Shown: piece by piece, positions 32,406-40,629 of the stretch
Numbering within the stretch: position 1 is the stretch's first letter
Layout: the number at the start of each line of letters is the position of its first letter
Assembly (NCBI GenBank): GCA_963972525.1
Contig: CAXAUZ010000015.1
Span: forward strand, 41,969-105,968
Direction of reading: 5' to 3'
DNA from: Salinilacustrithrix sp003476595
GTDB lineage: Bacteria > Actinomycetota > Acidimicrobiia > Acidimicrobiales > Salinilacustritrichaceae
DNA: 64,000 nt
Notes under the pieces: model-generated
The model's input: the letters and a program-made list of their open reading frames with translations, nothing else
Databases searched by the model: none
Told to the model about the DNA's origin: nothing
Made by a program: the position numbers and the translations under genes

Positions 32406-33121
32406 TCAGCGTCACCGGACTCACCAAGCACTACGGCGACCGCCTCGCCGTGGACGACCTCGGCTTCGACCTGGCCGCCGGCCGGGTCACCGGCTTCGTC
32501 GGCCCGAACGGCGCCGGCAAGTCCACCACCATGCGCATGATGGTCGGGCTCACCCGGCCCGACCGCGGCGAGGTCCGCTACGACGGCATCCGCTACGGCG
32601 ACCTGGAGCACCCGGCCCGCATGGTCGGCTCGGTCCTCGACGCCCGTTCCATGCACCCGGGCCGCACCGCCCGCAACCACCTGCGCGCCAGCGCCGCGCT
32701 CAGCGGCATCCCCACCCGCCGGGTGGACGAGGTGCTGTCCGACGTCGGCCTGGAGAGCGTGGCCGACGACAAGGCCGGCGGGTTCTCCCTCGGCATGCGC
32801 CAGCGGCTCGCGCTCGCCACCGCGCTGCTGGGCGACCCCCGGGTCCTCCTGCTCGACGAGCCGTCGAACGGCCTCGACCCCGACGGCATCCGCTGGATGC
32901 GGCACCACCTGCGCGCCTTCGCCGACGCCGGCGGCACGGTCCTCGTGTCCAGCCACCTGATCGCCGAGCTGGCCCGGTTCGCCGACGACCTCGTCGTGGT
33001 CGGCGGCGGCCGGCTCATCGCCGCCGAGACCGTCGAGTCCCTCACGGACCGGACCGGCCTGTCGCTCGAGGACAGCCTCCTCGAGATGACCGCCGGCGCC
33101 GCCGAGTTCGCCTCGGCATGA
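32402..33121 (+). CDS. ABC transporter ATP-binding protein
   Basis: A 239-residue ATPase of the drug/antibiotic-export class. Walker A is GPNGAGKST (about 36-44), the ABC signature is FSLGMRQRLALA (about 128-139), Walker B is VLLLDEPSNGLDPDG (about 155-169) with the switch His in VLVSSHLIAE. It would pair with the permease that follows. The ATG overlaps the preceding stop, and its own stop overlaps a possible ATG at 33118. Substrate is unknown; the module resembles bacteriocin or lantibiotic immunity exporters. Confidence 0.93.
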   Translation: MISVTGLTKHYGDRLAVDDLGFDLAAGRVTGFVGPNGAGKSTTMRMMVGLTRPDRGEVRYDGIRYGDLEHPARMVGSVLDARSMHPGRTARNHLRASAALSGIPTRRVDEVLSDVGLESVADDKAGGFSLGMRQRLALATALLGDPRVLLLDEPSNGLDPDGIRWMRHHLRAFADAGGTVLVSSHLIAELARFADDLVVVGGGRLIAAETVESLTDRTGLSLEDSLLEMTAGAAEFASA

Positions 33122-33159
33122 CCAACGCATCCCACCCCATCACCCAGGAAGAGGAACCC

Positions 33160-33975
33160 ATGACCACCACCGAGCTCCCGCTCCCCCGGACCGCGGACGC
33201 CACGTCGGCCTCCGGTCGCCGCCACGTCGACCGCCTCGCCGCCGTCCTGCGCAGCGAGTGGATCAAGGCCAGCACCGTGCGCACGAACAAGACGGTCCTC
33301 GCCGCGGCCGCGGTCGTCGGCCTCCTGACCTCCTGGGCCACGGCCGTGTTCGTGACCGGTGAGGACGCCCTGACCGTCACCGAGGTCGCCATCGGTTCGA
33401 CCGCGCTCACCGCGGTGCTGGCGGCCATTGCCGGCATCCTGCTGTTCAGCGCCGAGGCCCAGCACGGCACCCTCGCCGGCGCCCTGACCGCGCAGCCGGC
33501 GCGCTGGCCGGTCGTGGCCGGCAAGGCCGTCGTCGCCACCGCCCTCGGCCTCGCGCTGGGGGCGATCGGGCTGGTCGCCGGGTTCGCCGGTGCCCTCGCC
33601 GGCGGGCTCGAGGTCGGGGACACGAGCGGGGTGCCCTCCGCCGCGCTCTGGGCCCTGCTCTACGTCTGGGGCTCGGCCGTGCTCGGCCTGGGTGTGGGCA
33701 TGGTGGTGCGCCACAGCGCCGGCGCCGTCTCGGGCCTGCTCGTGTGGTGGCTGGTGGTCGAGGGCATCCTCGTCCAGTTCGCCCCGGGCGAGGTCGTCCG
33801 GTTCGTGCCCTTCGACACCGGCTGGCGCTCGCTCGGGATCGAGTCGGAGTTCGATCCCGCGGCCGTCGCGGCCACCGGCCTGTCCAACGCCCTCCACGCA
33901 TCGATCTTCTGGGGCTACGTCCTCGCCGCGCTCGTGATCGGTGCCGTCCTCGTGCACCGACGGGACGTGGACTGA
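33160..33975 (+). CDS. ABC transporter permease (ABC-2 type)
   Basis: A 271-residue membrane protein with a short cytoplasmic N-terminus, the typical WIKASTVRTNK start motif of ABC-2 permeases near residue 35, and about six spans (TVLAAAAVVGLLTS, LTAVLAAIAGILLF, ALGLALGAIGLVAGFAG, LWALLYVWGSAVLGLG, SGLLVWWLVVEG, YVLAALVIGAVLV). It partners with the ATPase just upstream. A purine-rich AGGAAGAGGAA favours the ATG at 33160; an earlier in-frame ATG at 33118 overlaps the ATPase stop. It ends 15 bases before a convergent gene. Confidence 0.85.
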   Translation: MTTTELPLPRTADATSASGRRHVDRLAAVLRSEWIKASTVRTNKTVLAAAAVVGLLTSWATAVFVTGEDALTVTEVAIGSTALTAVLAAIAGILLFSAEAQHGTLAGALTAQPARWPVVAGKAVVATALGLALGAIGLVAGFAGALAGGLEVGDTSGVPSAALWALLYVWGSAVLGLGVGMVVRHSAGAVSGLLVWWLVVEGILVQFAPGEVVRFVPFDTGWRSLGIESEFDPAAVAATGLSNALHASIFWGYVLAALVIGAVLVHRRDVD

Positions 33976-33990
33976 CCTGTGGCCGGCGGC

Positions 33991-35154
33991 TCAGAAGCGC
34001 TCGAGCGCCTCGGGGCCGAGGTCGGCGATGCTCGGGTAGCCGCCGAGCGTGAGGGCCAGGTCGAGCTCGGCGAGCAGGCAGCGCAGCACGTGCTCGACGC
34101 CGGCCTGGCCGTCGAGGGCGAGGCCGTAGAGGAAGGGCCGGCCGAGCAGCACGGCCTCGGCACCGAGGGCGAGGGCCTTGATCACGTCGGTGCCGGTGCG
34201 GATGCCCGAGTCGAACAGGATCGTGGCCCGGTCGCCCACCGCCTCCACGACGCGGGGGAGGGCGTCGAGGGCGCCCATGGCCCCGTCGACCTGGCGGCCG
34301 CCGTGGTTGGACACGACGATGCCCTCCACGCCGGCGTCCACTGCAGCCCGGGCGTCGTCGGGGTGGATGATGCCCTTCAGCACGATCGGACCGTCCCAGC
34401 GCTCCCGCAGGAAGGGCAGGTCGTCGAGGCTCAGGCCGGGGTTGGGGAACATGCCGGCCCACAGGAAGGTGGCCGAGCCCGGATCCTCCTCCGGCGAGCG
34501 CTCCAGCTTCGAGCGGAAGGCCGGGTCGGACAGGTAGTTGGCCACGCCGACGTTGGACAGGAACGGCAGGAAGCCCCGGTCGAGGTCGGCCGGCCGCCAG
34601 CCCAGCAGCGTGGTGTCGAGGGTGACGACCAGGGTCTCGTAGCCGCTCGCCGTGGCCCGCTCGAGGAAGCTCTCGGTCACGTCCGGATCGGTCGGGTAGT
34701 ACAGCTGGTACCAGCGGGAGCCCTCGCCGCTCGCCTCGGCCACCTGCTCGAAGTCGTGCGACGCGGCCGTGGAGTGGATGTAGGTGAGGCCCATCTCGGT
34801 GGCGGCCCGGGCGGTGGCGAGCTCGCCCTGGGGGTGGGCGAGGGTCTGCACGCCGACGGGGGCGATCATCACCGGTGCCGCCATCTGGGTGCCGAGCACG
34901 GTCGTCGAGTGGTCCCGCTCGGCCGTGCCCCGCAGCATGCGCGGGATGATGCGCCAGCGGTCGAAGGCCTCCCGGTTGGCCCGGGTGGTGGCGCCGTCGC
35001 CGGCGCTCGGGACGATGTAGCCCATCGCCTCGGGCTCCAGCACCTCGCGGGCCTGGTCCTCGATGCGGGCCAGGTTGGTGGTGAGGTCCGGCGTGGTGCC
35101 GTTCATCATCCCGTCGAGGTAGATGCCGACCTGGAAGTCACCGAAGTTCGCCAT
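33991..35154 (-). CDS. FMN-dependent alpha-hydroxy-acid oxidase (lactate monooxygenase-like)
   Basis: A 387-residue FMN enzyme of the glycolate oxidase/lactate monooxygenase family. The TIM barrel shows MIAPVGVQTLAHPQGE, STAASHDFE, WYQLYYP, VLKGIIHPDDAR with the FMN Lys, VSNHGGRQVDG carrying the catalytic His and substrate Arg, and LFDSGIRTGTDVIKALALGAEAVLLGRPFLYG. Length and the MGYIVPSAGDGATTRANREAF segment suit the actinobacterial lactate 2-monooxygenase-like subgroup. It oxidises a 2-hydroxy acid with O2. The next gene upstream on the strand is a serine hydrolase 12 bases away. Confidence 0.91.
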   Translation of the reverse strand: MANFGDFQVGIYLDGMMNGTTPDLTTNLARIEDQAREVLEPEAMGYIVPSAGDGATTRANREAFDRWRIIPRMLRGTAERDHSTTVLGTQMAAPVMIAPVGVQTLAHPQGELATARAATEMGLTYIHSTAASHDFEQVAEASGEGSRWYQLYYPTDPDVTESFLERATASGYETLVVTLDTTLLGWRPADLDRGFLPFLSNVGVANYLSDPAFRSKLERSPEEDPGSATFLWAGMFPNPGLSLDDLPFLRERWDGPIVLKGIIHPDDARAAVDAGVEGIVVSNHGGRQVDGAMGALDALPRVVEAVGDRATILFDSGIRTGTDVIKALALGAEAVLLGRPFLYGLALDGQAGVEHVLRCLLAELDLALTLGGYPSIADLGPEALERF

Positions 35155-35166
35155 GGGCCGAGCCTG

Positions 35167-36108
35167 TCACCCCAGCGCAGCGAGGAGCGCGTCCTCCACC
35201 CGCTGGGCGCGCTCGAAGTCGCCGACGTGGGAGGTGAGGAACGCCCAGGCCAGGCGGGCCGTCGGCCGGGCCGCTGCCCACTGGCCACCGAGGCCACCCA
35301 TGCCGATGTCCTCGCCGTCGATGCGCCCGCCGGTGAGGCTCCAGGTGACCTCCTCGTCGACGAAGCGGTCGTGCGCCGTCACGCCCGGGCGGTCGACGAG
35401 CGGGGGTAGCCGCCCCTCGAGCAGCCGCTGGTGGAAGGTGGCCAGGCCGAGGGCGGTGGCGTGGCCGTTCACGGCCGGGATCTCGCCGGCGCGCCACGCC
35501 GTGGTGTTGACATCCGGCAACGGGCCGAGCGAGCGGGGCCGCAGCGATGCCGGGTCGCCGCGCACCTCGTCCCAGTAGCCCTGGTCGAGCCCGACGGTGT
35601 CGGCCACGCGGTGCAGCTCCGACGGCGGGACGCCGATGTGGACGTCGAGGCCGAGCGGACCGGCGAGCTCCTCGCGCAGGAAGGTGCCGAGGCTGCGCCC
35701 GTCGACCCGACGGACCAGCTCGCCGGCGAGGAACCCGAAGGTGATGGCGTGCTCGCACACGACCTCGCCGGGGGCCGCGTCGGCCGGCTGCGCAGCGAGG
35801 GCGGCGACGGCGCCATCCCAGTCGGTGAGGTCGGCGTCGGGGCAGGTGATGCGCCCGGCCGAGTGGGTGAGGACGTGGCGGATGAGGAGGCGGTCGTCGT
35901 CGAGCTCGGGCCAGACCGAGGACGCGGGCTGGTCGAGGTCCAGCCGCCCGTCGGCCACGAGCGCGAGCACGCACGCGCCGGTGACGGGCTTGATCGCCGA
36001 CCAGGTGTGGACGAGCGACTGCGGGGTGAGCCCGTCGGTGGCGGCGTCGACGACGACCTCGCCGTCCACGATGGCGGCGACCGCCACGCCTGGGCCGCAC
36101 GTGGCCAT
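35167..36108 (-). CDS. Serine hydrolase, beta-lactamase/esterase family
   Basis: A 313-residue (or longer) class C beta-lactamase-fold hydrolase. The nucleophile motif is SAIK (S-x-x-K) in HTWSAIKPVTG, followed by the usual LDLDQPASSVWPEL and LLIRHVLTHSAG segment, and a late glycine-rich GMGGLGGQ. The first standard start is ATG 36108. Homologues usually begin with a VGG-V-A segment, here encoded upstream of that ATG and reachable only from a CTG at 36162 that overlaps the previous stop as CTGA. So the true start may be non-canonical and coupled. Substrate is unknown; an ester or lactone is likely. Confidence 0.82.
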   Translation of the reverse strand: MATCGPGVAVAAIVDGEVVVDAATDGLTPQSLVHTWSAIKPVTGACVLALVADGRLDLDQPASSVWPELDDDRLLIRHVLTHSAGRITCPDADLTDWDGAVAALAAQPADAAPGEVVCEHAITFGFLAGELVRRVDGRSLGTFLREELAGPLGLDVHIGVPPSELHRVADTVGLDQGYWDEVRGDPASLRPRSLGPLPDVNTTAWRAGEIPAVNGHATALGLATFHQRLLEGRLPPLVDRPGVTAHDRFVDEEVTWSLTGGRIDGEDIGMGGLGGQWAAARPTARLAWAFLTSHVGDFERAQRVEDALLAALG

Positions 36109-36158
36109 CGCATCGGCGACCGCCCCGTACCGGTGGGCGACCAGGCCGCCGACCGTGG

Positions 36159-36704
36159 TCAGGGTTGCCGTCCGATGAAGCCGAGGAAGCGGTGCTGGTG
36201 GGGTGCGTCCTCCGGCACGGGGACCTCGGGGCCGAACGCGCCGGGCGAGCGGATGGCGTCGCCCATGCCGCGCAGCTGGGCGTCGAGGCGCTCGACCTCC
36301 TCGGGCGGCATCGCCTCGTGCTGCTCGAGGCCCGTGGCGCGGGCGATGTCCCACGCGTGGACGACCAGGTCGGCGGACATGAACCCGTCGACCGTCTCGG
36401 CCAGCGTCGTGGGGCCGAACATGCCGTCGTACTCGGTGCTCGCGGTGGCGGGATCGTCGACGGCGGCCAGCATGGCGTCGCGCAGGGTCGCCCATCGGGC
36501 GCGAGGGTCGTCGCCGGTGAGCTCCGGTGCGAGGTCGAACCGGGCGAGGAAGCCGTGCTGGCTCTCCACGACGTGGTCCAGCACCTGGCGCGCCGTCCAC
36601 CCCTCGCACGGGGAGGGGGCGCCCCAGGCGTCGTCGGGGACGTCGTCCACGACGGCGGTGAACCGTTCGGCGAGACGGCGGTAGCGGGCGGCGGCGTCGG
36701 TCAT
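36159..36704 (-). CDS. DinB/maleylpyruvate isomerase-fold protein (TIGR03086-like)
   Basis: A 181-residue four-helix metal-binding protein of the mycothiol-dependent maleylpyruvate isomerase N-terminal family. The actinobacterial signature SPCEGWTARQVLDHVV lies near residue 35, and DLVVHAWDIARATG (about 115-128) supplies two more metal His positions. The family binds Zn or Ni through three His and often uses mycothiol. Function here is unknown, perhaps thiol transfer in detoxification. It is followed by a serine hydrolase whose start may overlap this stop. The ATG at 36704 was preferred to a TTG at 36716. Confidence 0.85.
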   Translation of the reverse strand: MTDAAARYRRLAERFTAVVDDVPDDAWGAPSPCEGWTARQVLDHVVESQHGFLARFDLAPELTGDDPRARWATLRDAMLAAVDDPATASTEYDGMFGPTTLAETVDGFMSADLVVHAWDIARATGLEQHEAMPPEEVERLDAQLRGMGDAIRSPGAFGPEVPVPEDAPHQHRFLGFIGRQP

Positions 36705-36789
36705 GGCGCCAGTCAACCCCAGGGGGTCTGACAGCGCTCGCCCGATCGGCTGCGGGTTGACTGGTCGGATCGAGGATGCCGACGACGAC

Positions 36790-36990
36790 GTGACCGATGC
36801 CGACTTCGATCCGGAGCGGCTGGCGGTCTGCGCCTACTGGCGCTGCGGCGTGCTGTTCGAGCGGCGCTCCGCCAACCAGCGGTACTGCCGCAAGGCGTGT
36901 CGCAGCCGGGACGGCAAGTGGCAGCGGGCGCAGGCGCGCCGGGCGGCGCGCGAGGAGGCCAAGGAGCGGCGGCGCACCGATCGGCGGTGA
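36790..36990 (+). CDS. Small zinc-ribbon-like protein
   Basis: A 66-residue basic protein. A four-Cys metal site is visible: CAYWRC (C-x4-C) near residue 14 and, after GVLFERRSANQRY, CRKAC (C-x3-C) near residue 35, followed by a long Arg/Lys/Ala-rich helix. The ANQRYC motif resembles zinc ribbons of small actinobacterial regulators (CGNR-like). It may bind DNA or RNA through the basic tail. The GTG at 36790 has no clear ribosome site; a TTG at 36757 would add 11 residues. It is divergent from the DinB gene. Confidence 0.6.
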   Translation: MTDADFDPERLAVCAYWRCGVLFERRSANQRYCRKACRSRDGKWQRAQARRAAREEAKERRRTDRR

Positions 36991-37094
36991 CGGCTCGCGG
37001 CGCCGGCTCGCGCGGTCGCAGATGTCGGTGCGTCGGTAGCGGTCTGACGTGGTTGATGCGATGAGGCTCAGAGAGACCGAGCAGCCCACTGGCC

Positions 37095-37904
37095 TCAGGC
37101 GCGGACGGCGTGGGCGAGGGCCATGGGTTGGTCGACGGGGAGGCGGCCGTCGACCACGTGGGTCGCACACGCCTCGACGAACTGCCGTTCCATCGCGTCC
37201 TTGGCCTCTTCGGACGCCGATCCCACGAAGGAGCCGAGGGGCGTCAGGTTGATGTAGCTCCAGAGCATCTCGGCGGGTGCCGGTAGGTCGAGCGACGCCG
37301 AGTACTCCTCGCCGACGACGTCCTCGAACCCTGCGTCGACGAGGAGGCGGACGAGGATCTCGGGATCGGGCATCGAGAACACCACGTCGACGAAAGCGCC
37401 CAGGTTCGGATCCACGTTGTCGGCGATCGCGTCCCGCATGGCCTCGAGCACGGGACTGATCCGGCCCGGGGTGTTGGCCACGACCCGCCCCGCTGGGGCG
37501 AGGACCCGGTGCAGCTCGGATGCGGCGGCCGCCTTGTCGCCGACGAACATGATGCCCATCTGCGACAGTGCGACGTCGCACGATGCGTCGGGGAGGGGCA
37601 CCGAGACGGCGTCGCCCTCGGTCCATTCGATCTCCGCGCCTGTGGCGGGTACCGCGGCTGCGACCGCGAGCATGTCCGGCGCGACGTCGACACCAGCGAC
37701 GGCGCCGTTGGGGCCCACGACCTCGGCGGCAGCGCGGGCGATCACGCCTGTCCCGCAGGCGACGTCGACGACTCGCTCGCCCGGCTGCAGGTCGGCGACC
37801 CGCAGCAGCTCACCGGAGGCAGGCGTGGCGATGGAAGGGACGAAGAAGTCCTGGTACAGCTGGGCCGCCGGGCCCGAGTACTCGCGGAACGAAGCGGTGC
37901 CCAC
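37095..37904 (-). CDS. Class I SAM-dependent methyltransferase (UbiE-like)
   Basis: A 269-residue methyltransferase. Motif I is VVDVACGTGVIARAAAE near residue 45, motif II around GVDVAPDML and motif III near LAPAGRVVANTPG; the later part (AEMLWSYINLTPLGSF) is a substrate lid typical of the family acting on small or lipid acceptors. It is cytoplasmic and not linked to neighbours by overlap. The acceptor cannot be predicted. It differs clearly from the methyltransferases at 21833 and 50607. Confidence 0.88.
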   Translation of the reverse strand: MGTASFREYSGPAAQLYQDFFVPSIATPASGELLRVADLQPGERVVDVACGTGVIARAAAEVVGPNGAVAGVDVAPDMLAVAAAVPATGAEIEWTEGDAVSVPLPDASCDVALSQMGIMFVGDKAAAASELHRVLAPAGRVVANTPGRISPVLEAMRDAIADNVDPNLGAFVDVVFSMPDPEILVRLLVDAGFEDVVGEEYSASLDLPAPAEMLWSYINLTPLGSFVGSASEEAKDAMERQFVEACATHVVDGRLPVDQPMALAHAVRA

Positions 37905-37959
37905 GGTGGCGCCTCCCTTCGACGGCGGAAGCCGACCCCTCCAGCCTCGCGCGACGAGG

Positions 37960-38715
37960 TCAATGCCGCGAGGAGGTCGTGGTCGAGTCGGCGACTTCGC
38001 TCACGCAGCGGTGGAACACACGCCATCGGCGTTCGTTGTCATGAACGAGACCAGCGGATTCGCTGAGGAGGTCGGCCGCCCGGGCCATGAGCTCAGCCGC
38101 TGAGTAGAGCCTGCGGGGCAGCACCCGTTCCCCAGCGAGGTCAGCACGTACTGCCGCCGGGGTGAAGTCGATTCGGTCGATCATGTCTGCAGCGCGGTCG
38201 AGCAACTCTGCGACCAGCGTGTTCATCGACGCCGCCAACCAGTCATTGGCGATGATCCGGTGCCGTTCTCCGAGGACATCGGCGAGCTCGTCGATGTCGA
38301 GCAACGCGCGCACCGCCTGCCAGGAGGCCTGCATCGCGTTCGTGAGCCACTCGCCGGTGCTGCGGCAGTCGTCGGCACGCGTGCGGAGGTCTCGGATCAT
38401 GCCCGTGAGCTCAGCGGGACGTGCTTCCCCCTCCATGAACAGGACACCTTCGAGCTGCAGTGCAGCCGGATCGTTCAGATCCTCGGCGCCCTCGAAGGGG
38501 CTGAGCGCGGCCGCGTCCCCGACCTCCACGTCGCTCCAGCGGTCGGCCAAGCTCTGCAGCGCACGCCCCTGTCTCTGGAGGCGGAGCGCGGCCTCACGTG
38601 GCGCTGTGGCGTAGAAGCGCTCGTGATCGCGATGGAACTGCGCCAGGTTCATCATCGTCTTCAGCAGTGGGCCTTCCTCGACGTCCTTCGAAGCGACCTG
38701 GCTGTCCGACGTCAC
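37960..38715 (-). CDS. Hypothetical helical protein
   Basis: A 251-residue soluble, almost wholly alpha-helical protein without a recognised domain. The N-terminal half has NLAQFHRDHERFYATAPR and LRLQRQGRALQSLADRW; the C-terminal half has AELLDRAADMIDRIDF and AELMARAADLLSE, with a Cys-containing FHRCVSEV end. A strong GGAGGAGG six bases before the GTG at 38715 sets the start. Codon use is visibly less GC-biased at third positions than in its neighbours, which may mean recent acquisition. It has no operon partner. Helix content suggests a scaffolding or toxin-antitoxin-type role, but nothing supports a choice. Confidence 0.72.
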   Translation of the reverse strand: MTSDSQVASKDVEEGPLLKTMMNLAQFHRDHERFYATAPREAALRLQRQGRALQSLADRWSDVEVGDAAALSPFEGAEDLNDPAALQLEGVLFMEGEARPAELTGMIRDLRTRADDCRSTGEWLTNAMQASWQAVRALLDIDELADVLGERHRIIANDWLAASMNTLVAELLDRAADMIDRIDFTPAAVRADLAGERVLPRRLYSAAELMARAADLLSESAGLVHDNERRWRVFHRCVSEVADSTTTSSRH

Positions 38716-38786
38716 ACGCTGCCTCCTCCTGCCAGGTTCCAGGTATCGGGGGCCAACCACCAGGGCCCTCCGTCCCTACAGCCGAC

Positions 38787-39083
38787 TCAGACGTCGACGA
38801 GCTCGAGCCGGACGGCGGTCACGGTGCCGTCGTCGATGCCCTCGGCCCGCCGGACCTCCTTCTTCACGGGAAGGATGTACGCCCCCCGCTTGGTGTCGGG
38901 GAAGACCGACGTGGCCCACGTGGTCGCCCCGATGCGGACGCGCACCCGCACCGACCCGAACCCCCGCTGGAGGTGCGATGTCCGCTCCTCGATGTCGTCG
39001 GAGATCTCCTCCGGGACCGTGAGGAAGTGCCAGGCCGCATCGCCCTGGTGCAGCCAGACCTCGGCGCTGAACTCGTAGCTCAC
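38787..39083 (-). CDS. DUF1905 domain protein
   Basis: A 98-residue DUF1905 beta-barrel protein: YEFSAEVWLHQGDAAWHFLTVPEEIS, GSVRVRVRIGATTWATSVFPD and GAYILPVKKEVRRAEG are the family blocks. The domain is small, often next to or fused with YdeI/OmpD-associated domains, and has no known activity. The GTG at 39083 gives the usual family length; longer frames upstream look non-coding. It is divergent from the second DUF222-HNH gene, with 73 bases between the starts. Confidence 0.85.
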   Translation of the reverse strand: MSYEFSAEVWLHQGDAAWHFLTVPEEISDDIEERTSHLQRGFGSVRVRVRIGATTWATSVFPDTKRGAYILPVKKEVRRAEGIDDGTVTAVRLELVDV

Positions 39084-39156
39084 CGGGCAGACGGTACGTC
39101 CGACCTCGGGCAGGTTTCTGTGGGATCGGGGTTGCGGGAGCGAACACCAGTTCGAT

Positions 39157-40482
39157 ATGGTGCAAACCATGACAAAGGGGCCCGTGACGACGGCGGAGGT
39201 GCTGGAGGTGGTCGCTGGCGTGCACGACCTGTGCCGGCGGCTCGACCCCGACGCCATCCCCCTGCACGAGGTCCCCGACGCGTTCGACGCGCTGGCCTCG
39301 CTCGAGCGGCTCGGTGGTGGGGCCGTGCTGCGCATGGCGGCCCGCTACGACGAGGCCGGTGCCTGGAAGCGCAACGGCGCCAAGTCGGCCGAGGACGACA
39401 TCGCCCGCAAGACCGGCACGCCCACCGGTTCGGCCCGGCGGAAGCTCAACACCAGCAAGCGCTTGAAGCGTCAGCCCAAGACCGACGAGGCCGTCCGTCG
39501 GGGCGATGTGTCACCCGACCAGGCCAACGAGGTCTCCGACGGGGCCGATGCGTCGCCGGAGGAGGAGGACGAGCTGATCCGCTCGGCTCGGCGGGACCCG
39601 CTGCACGAGCTGCGCAAGCGGTCGGCGGCCGCGAAGGCCAAGGCCGACCGTGACCGGGAGGAGACCCGTCGGCGTCTGCAGCGGGCTCGGGAGGTGAAGC
39701 GCTGGAACGACGCCGAGGGGATGGGCAACCTGCTGCTGCGGTTGCCGGCCGATGTGATGGCCGAGGTCGATGCCGCCCTCAAGCCCCGGGTCGAGCGGGC
39801 CTTCGCCGATGCTCGCGACGCCGGCCGTATCGAGCGGCGGGAGGCGACCATGGCCGACGTCGTCCGCGATCTGCTGCTCGGTGGCGGCGGCGACGACGGC
39901 GCCAAGCGGTCCAGCCAGGCGGTGCGACCGGAGAAGAAGGTCATCGCCCTCATCGATGTGCCGGCTTTGAACCGGGGCCGGGTCGAGGGCGACGAGACCT
40001 GCGAGATCGTGGGCGTCGGCCCGGTCTCGGTGTCCGCCGTGCGAGCGTTGCTCTCCGACGCCTTCCTCGCGCTGGTGTTCCGTGACGGTGAGGACGTGCG
40101 CAACGTCACCCACCTCGGTCGCCAGGTCACCGCCCGGCAGCGCACGGCCATGGAGGCCCGGGGCTGCCACTGCGAGCGGGAGGGGTGCGGAGGGACCTAC
40201 CTGCTCGACATCGATCACAACGAGGGCTGGACGCTCACCCACGACACCCGCCTCGACGACCTCAGCTGGCTGTGCTGGCACTGCCACGACCTCAAGACCC
40301 GCAACGACCTCCGGTTGGTCGGTCCGCCGGGACGGCGACGGTTCGAGACCCGGAAGGGCAGGCCGTGGCATGCGCCGCCGGCGAGCGGTGGGCCGCCCGG
40401 TGCGGTCCTGGGTGACGGCGGGACCGAGCCGCCCACCCGTCGACCGGAGCCCGAGCAGGGCACCTTCACCCTGGCCGACTGA
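39157..40482 (+). CDS. DUF222 / HNH endonuclease family protein (copy 2)
   Basis: A 441-residue protein with an N-terminal DUF222 helical part (about 10-270), a Lys/Arg-rich coil (AAAKAKADRDREETRRR), and a C-terminal HNH domain with CHCEREGCGG, the catalytic DIDHNEGWTLTHDTRLDD and WLCWHCHDLKT. Zinc-binding Cys pairs are present. It is only distantly similar to copy 1 at 5461, so they are separate family members rather than a recent duplication. The ATG at 39157 or 39169 may be used; neither has a strong ribosome site. Proposed role: DNA cleavage in mobile or repair context, unproven. Confidence 0.88.
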   Translation: MVQTMTKGPVTTAEVLEVVAGVHDLCRRLDPDAIPLHEVPDAFDALASLERLGGGAVLRMAARYDEAGAWKRNGAKSAEDDIARKTGTPTGSARRKLNTSKRLKRQPKTDEAVRRGDVSPDQANEVSDGADASPEEEDELIRSARRDPLHELRKRSAAAKAKADRDREETRRRLQRAREVKRWNDAEGMGNLLLRLPADVMAEVDAALKPRVERAFADARDAGRIERREATMADVVRDLLLGGGGDDGAKRSSQAVRPEKKVIALIDVPALNRGRVEGDETCEIVGVGPVSVSAVRALLSDAFLALVFRDGEDVRNVTHLGRQVTARQRTAMEARGCHCEREGCGGTYLLDIDHNEGWTLTHDTRLDDLSWLCWHCHDLKTRNDLRLVGPPGRRRFETRKGRPWHAPPASGGPPGAVLGDGGTEPPTRRPEPEQGTFTLAD

Positions 40483-40629
40483 CACCACCGTTGGCCTCAG
40501 CCCCCAGCCCCGCCGGCGTGCCCGGAGACCGTCGTGGTCCCGGGCGCGCTGCTGCGCGCCCGGCGGGGACCCGCCGACGGCCGGCGCGTGCCCGGCAGCG
40601 GTCCGCGACCAGTGGGTAGGGGTGGCGGC

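Noticed and set aside
33118..33160. Permease start at 33118 overlapping the ATPase stop
   Set aside because: Possible, but the strong purine-rich site at 33145-33155 favours ATG 33160.
32154..33975. ABC set as a nutrient importer
   Set aside because: No solute-binding protein gene and an ABC-2 type permease, which is an exporter layout.
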